DNA of 5,412 nucleotides, taken from an uncultured Clostridia bacterium (GTDB lineage Bacteria > Bacillota > Clostridia > Oscillospirales > Oscillospiraceae). The notes beneath the pieces were generated by a model, which saw only the letters and a list, made by a program, of their open reading frames with translations, was not told the origin of the DNA and ran no database searches. The stretch lies in contig CALLZZ010000122.1 of assembly GCA_937858235.1 (NCBI GenBank), positions 1 through 5,412 on the forward strand. The letters are read 5' to 3'. A program made the position numbers and the translations under genes. Positions 5,253 to 5,412 of the stretch are shown piece after piece. How positions within the stretch are numbered: the first letter of the stretch is position 1; every line of letters begins with the position of its first letter.

Positions 5253-5372
5253 CGGGCAAAATCGTGTCTTTGGACTTATTCCCATGAACCGATATTTTTG
5301 CGATTTTCACACATCGGAATTTTACTTTCAAACCCCGAAAGCACCAGTATTGCTGGACTTTTTACACACCCG
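5253..5372. other. Intergenic stretch without recognisable gene
   Basis: Between the last repeat and the presumed RlmD stop I see no convincing reading frame. Small inverted repeats occur, CTTTC/GAAAG around 5325-5341 and CCAG/CTGG around 5344-5356. They could help terminate the leftward gene at the right edge, but the stems are only 4-5 bp and no T-tract follows on the minus strand. Confidence 0.35.
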
Positions 5373-5411
5373 TCAATTTACCCTCGACATCAATACCACG
5401 CACTCCACGTG
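5373..5411 (-). CDS. C-terminal end of a probable RlmD/RumA-type 23S rRNA uracil-5-methyltransferase (5' part outside window)
   Basis: The minus strand reads HVECVVLMSRVN and then TGA, entering from the right edge. HVE followed by a hydrophobic strand and a basic residue is the C-terminal signature of the TrmA/RlmD/RlmCD family. Its glutamate is the general base in methylation of uracil-5 in 23S rRNA or tRNA. Only twelve codons are visible, so this is a short-motif call; another frame is also open to the edge (ending in a TAA at 5364-5362) but has no recognisable motif. If right, the gene runs leftward and ends about 120 bases from the inner repeat. The 3' end of this gene is a known integration site of some integrative elements, which fits the mobile context. 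Confidence 0.5.
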   Translation of the reverse strand, partial: HVECVVLMSRVN

Positions 5412-5412
5412 C

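Overview
The window looks like an accessory region from a gut-type low-to-mid GC Firmicute, most likely a clostridial (Lachnospiraceae/Ruminococcaceae-like) genome or a mobile element in one. The evidence is a clostridial-style large serine recombinase, AT-rich genes with strong AGGAGG-like ribosome binding sites, and genes typical of resistance islands in these bacteria. No rRNA, tRNA or CRISPR array is visible.

Layout. Positions 2-547 (+) hold the C-terminal third of a large serine recombinase, visibly GC-richer than what follows, closed by a strong hairpin at 561-598. From about 620 onward every gene is on the minus strand, so transcription runs right to left. In transcription order these are a nucleotidyltransferase of the antibiotic-adenylyltransferase type (4219-5049), two class I SAM-dependent methyltransferases (3434-4171 and 2635-3381), a DUF4180 protein (2222-2587), and, after its own promoter and a roughly 200-nt regulated leader, a Mef-type MFS efflux pump (732-1961). 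The first four are separated by only about 47-52 bases and look like one operon. The right 350 bases carry no complete gene. They hold four spaced direct repeats (5124-5252), resembling transposase-binding sites at a transposon end, and at the very edge twelve codons that read like the C-terminus of a 23S rRNA uracil-5-methyltransferase of the RlmD/RumA type.

The most striking element is the leader of the MFS gene. A near-consensus promoter (TTGAGA, 17 bp, TATAAT) drives a transcript whose first small reading frame encodes the hexapeptide MYLIFM followed by a stop. This is the peptide I recall as MsrDL, the macrolide-sensing stalling peptide that controls msrD by transcriptional attenuation. 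Downstream lie a Rho-independent terminator just before the pump's ribosome binding site and upstream segments able to pair alternatively with one another and with the terminator. The pump is therefore probably switched on by macrolide-stalled ribosomes, although no msrD gene is present in the window.

Taken together this reads as a mobile or formerly mobile resistance-type cargo segment: a drug-inducible efflux pump beside a small operon of modification-type enzymes whose substrates cannot be told from sequence alone.
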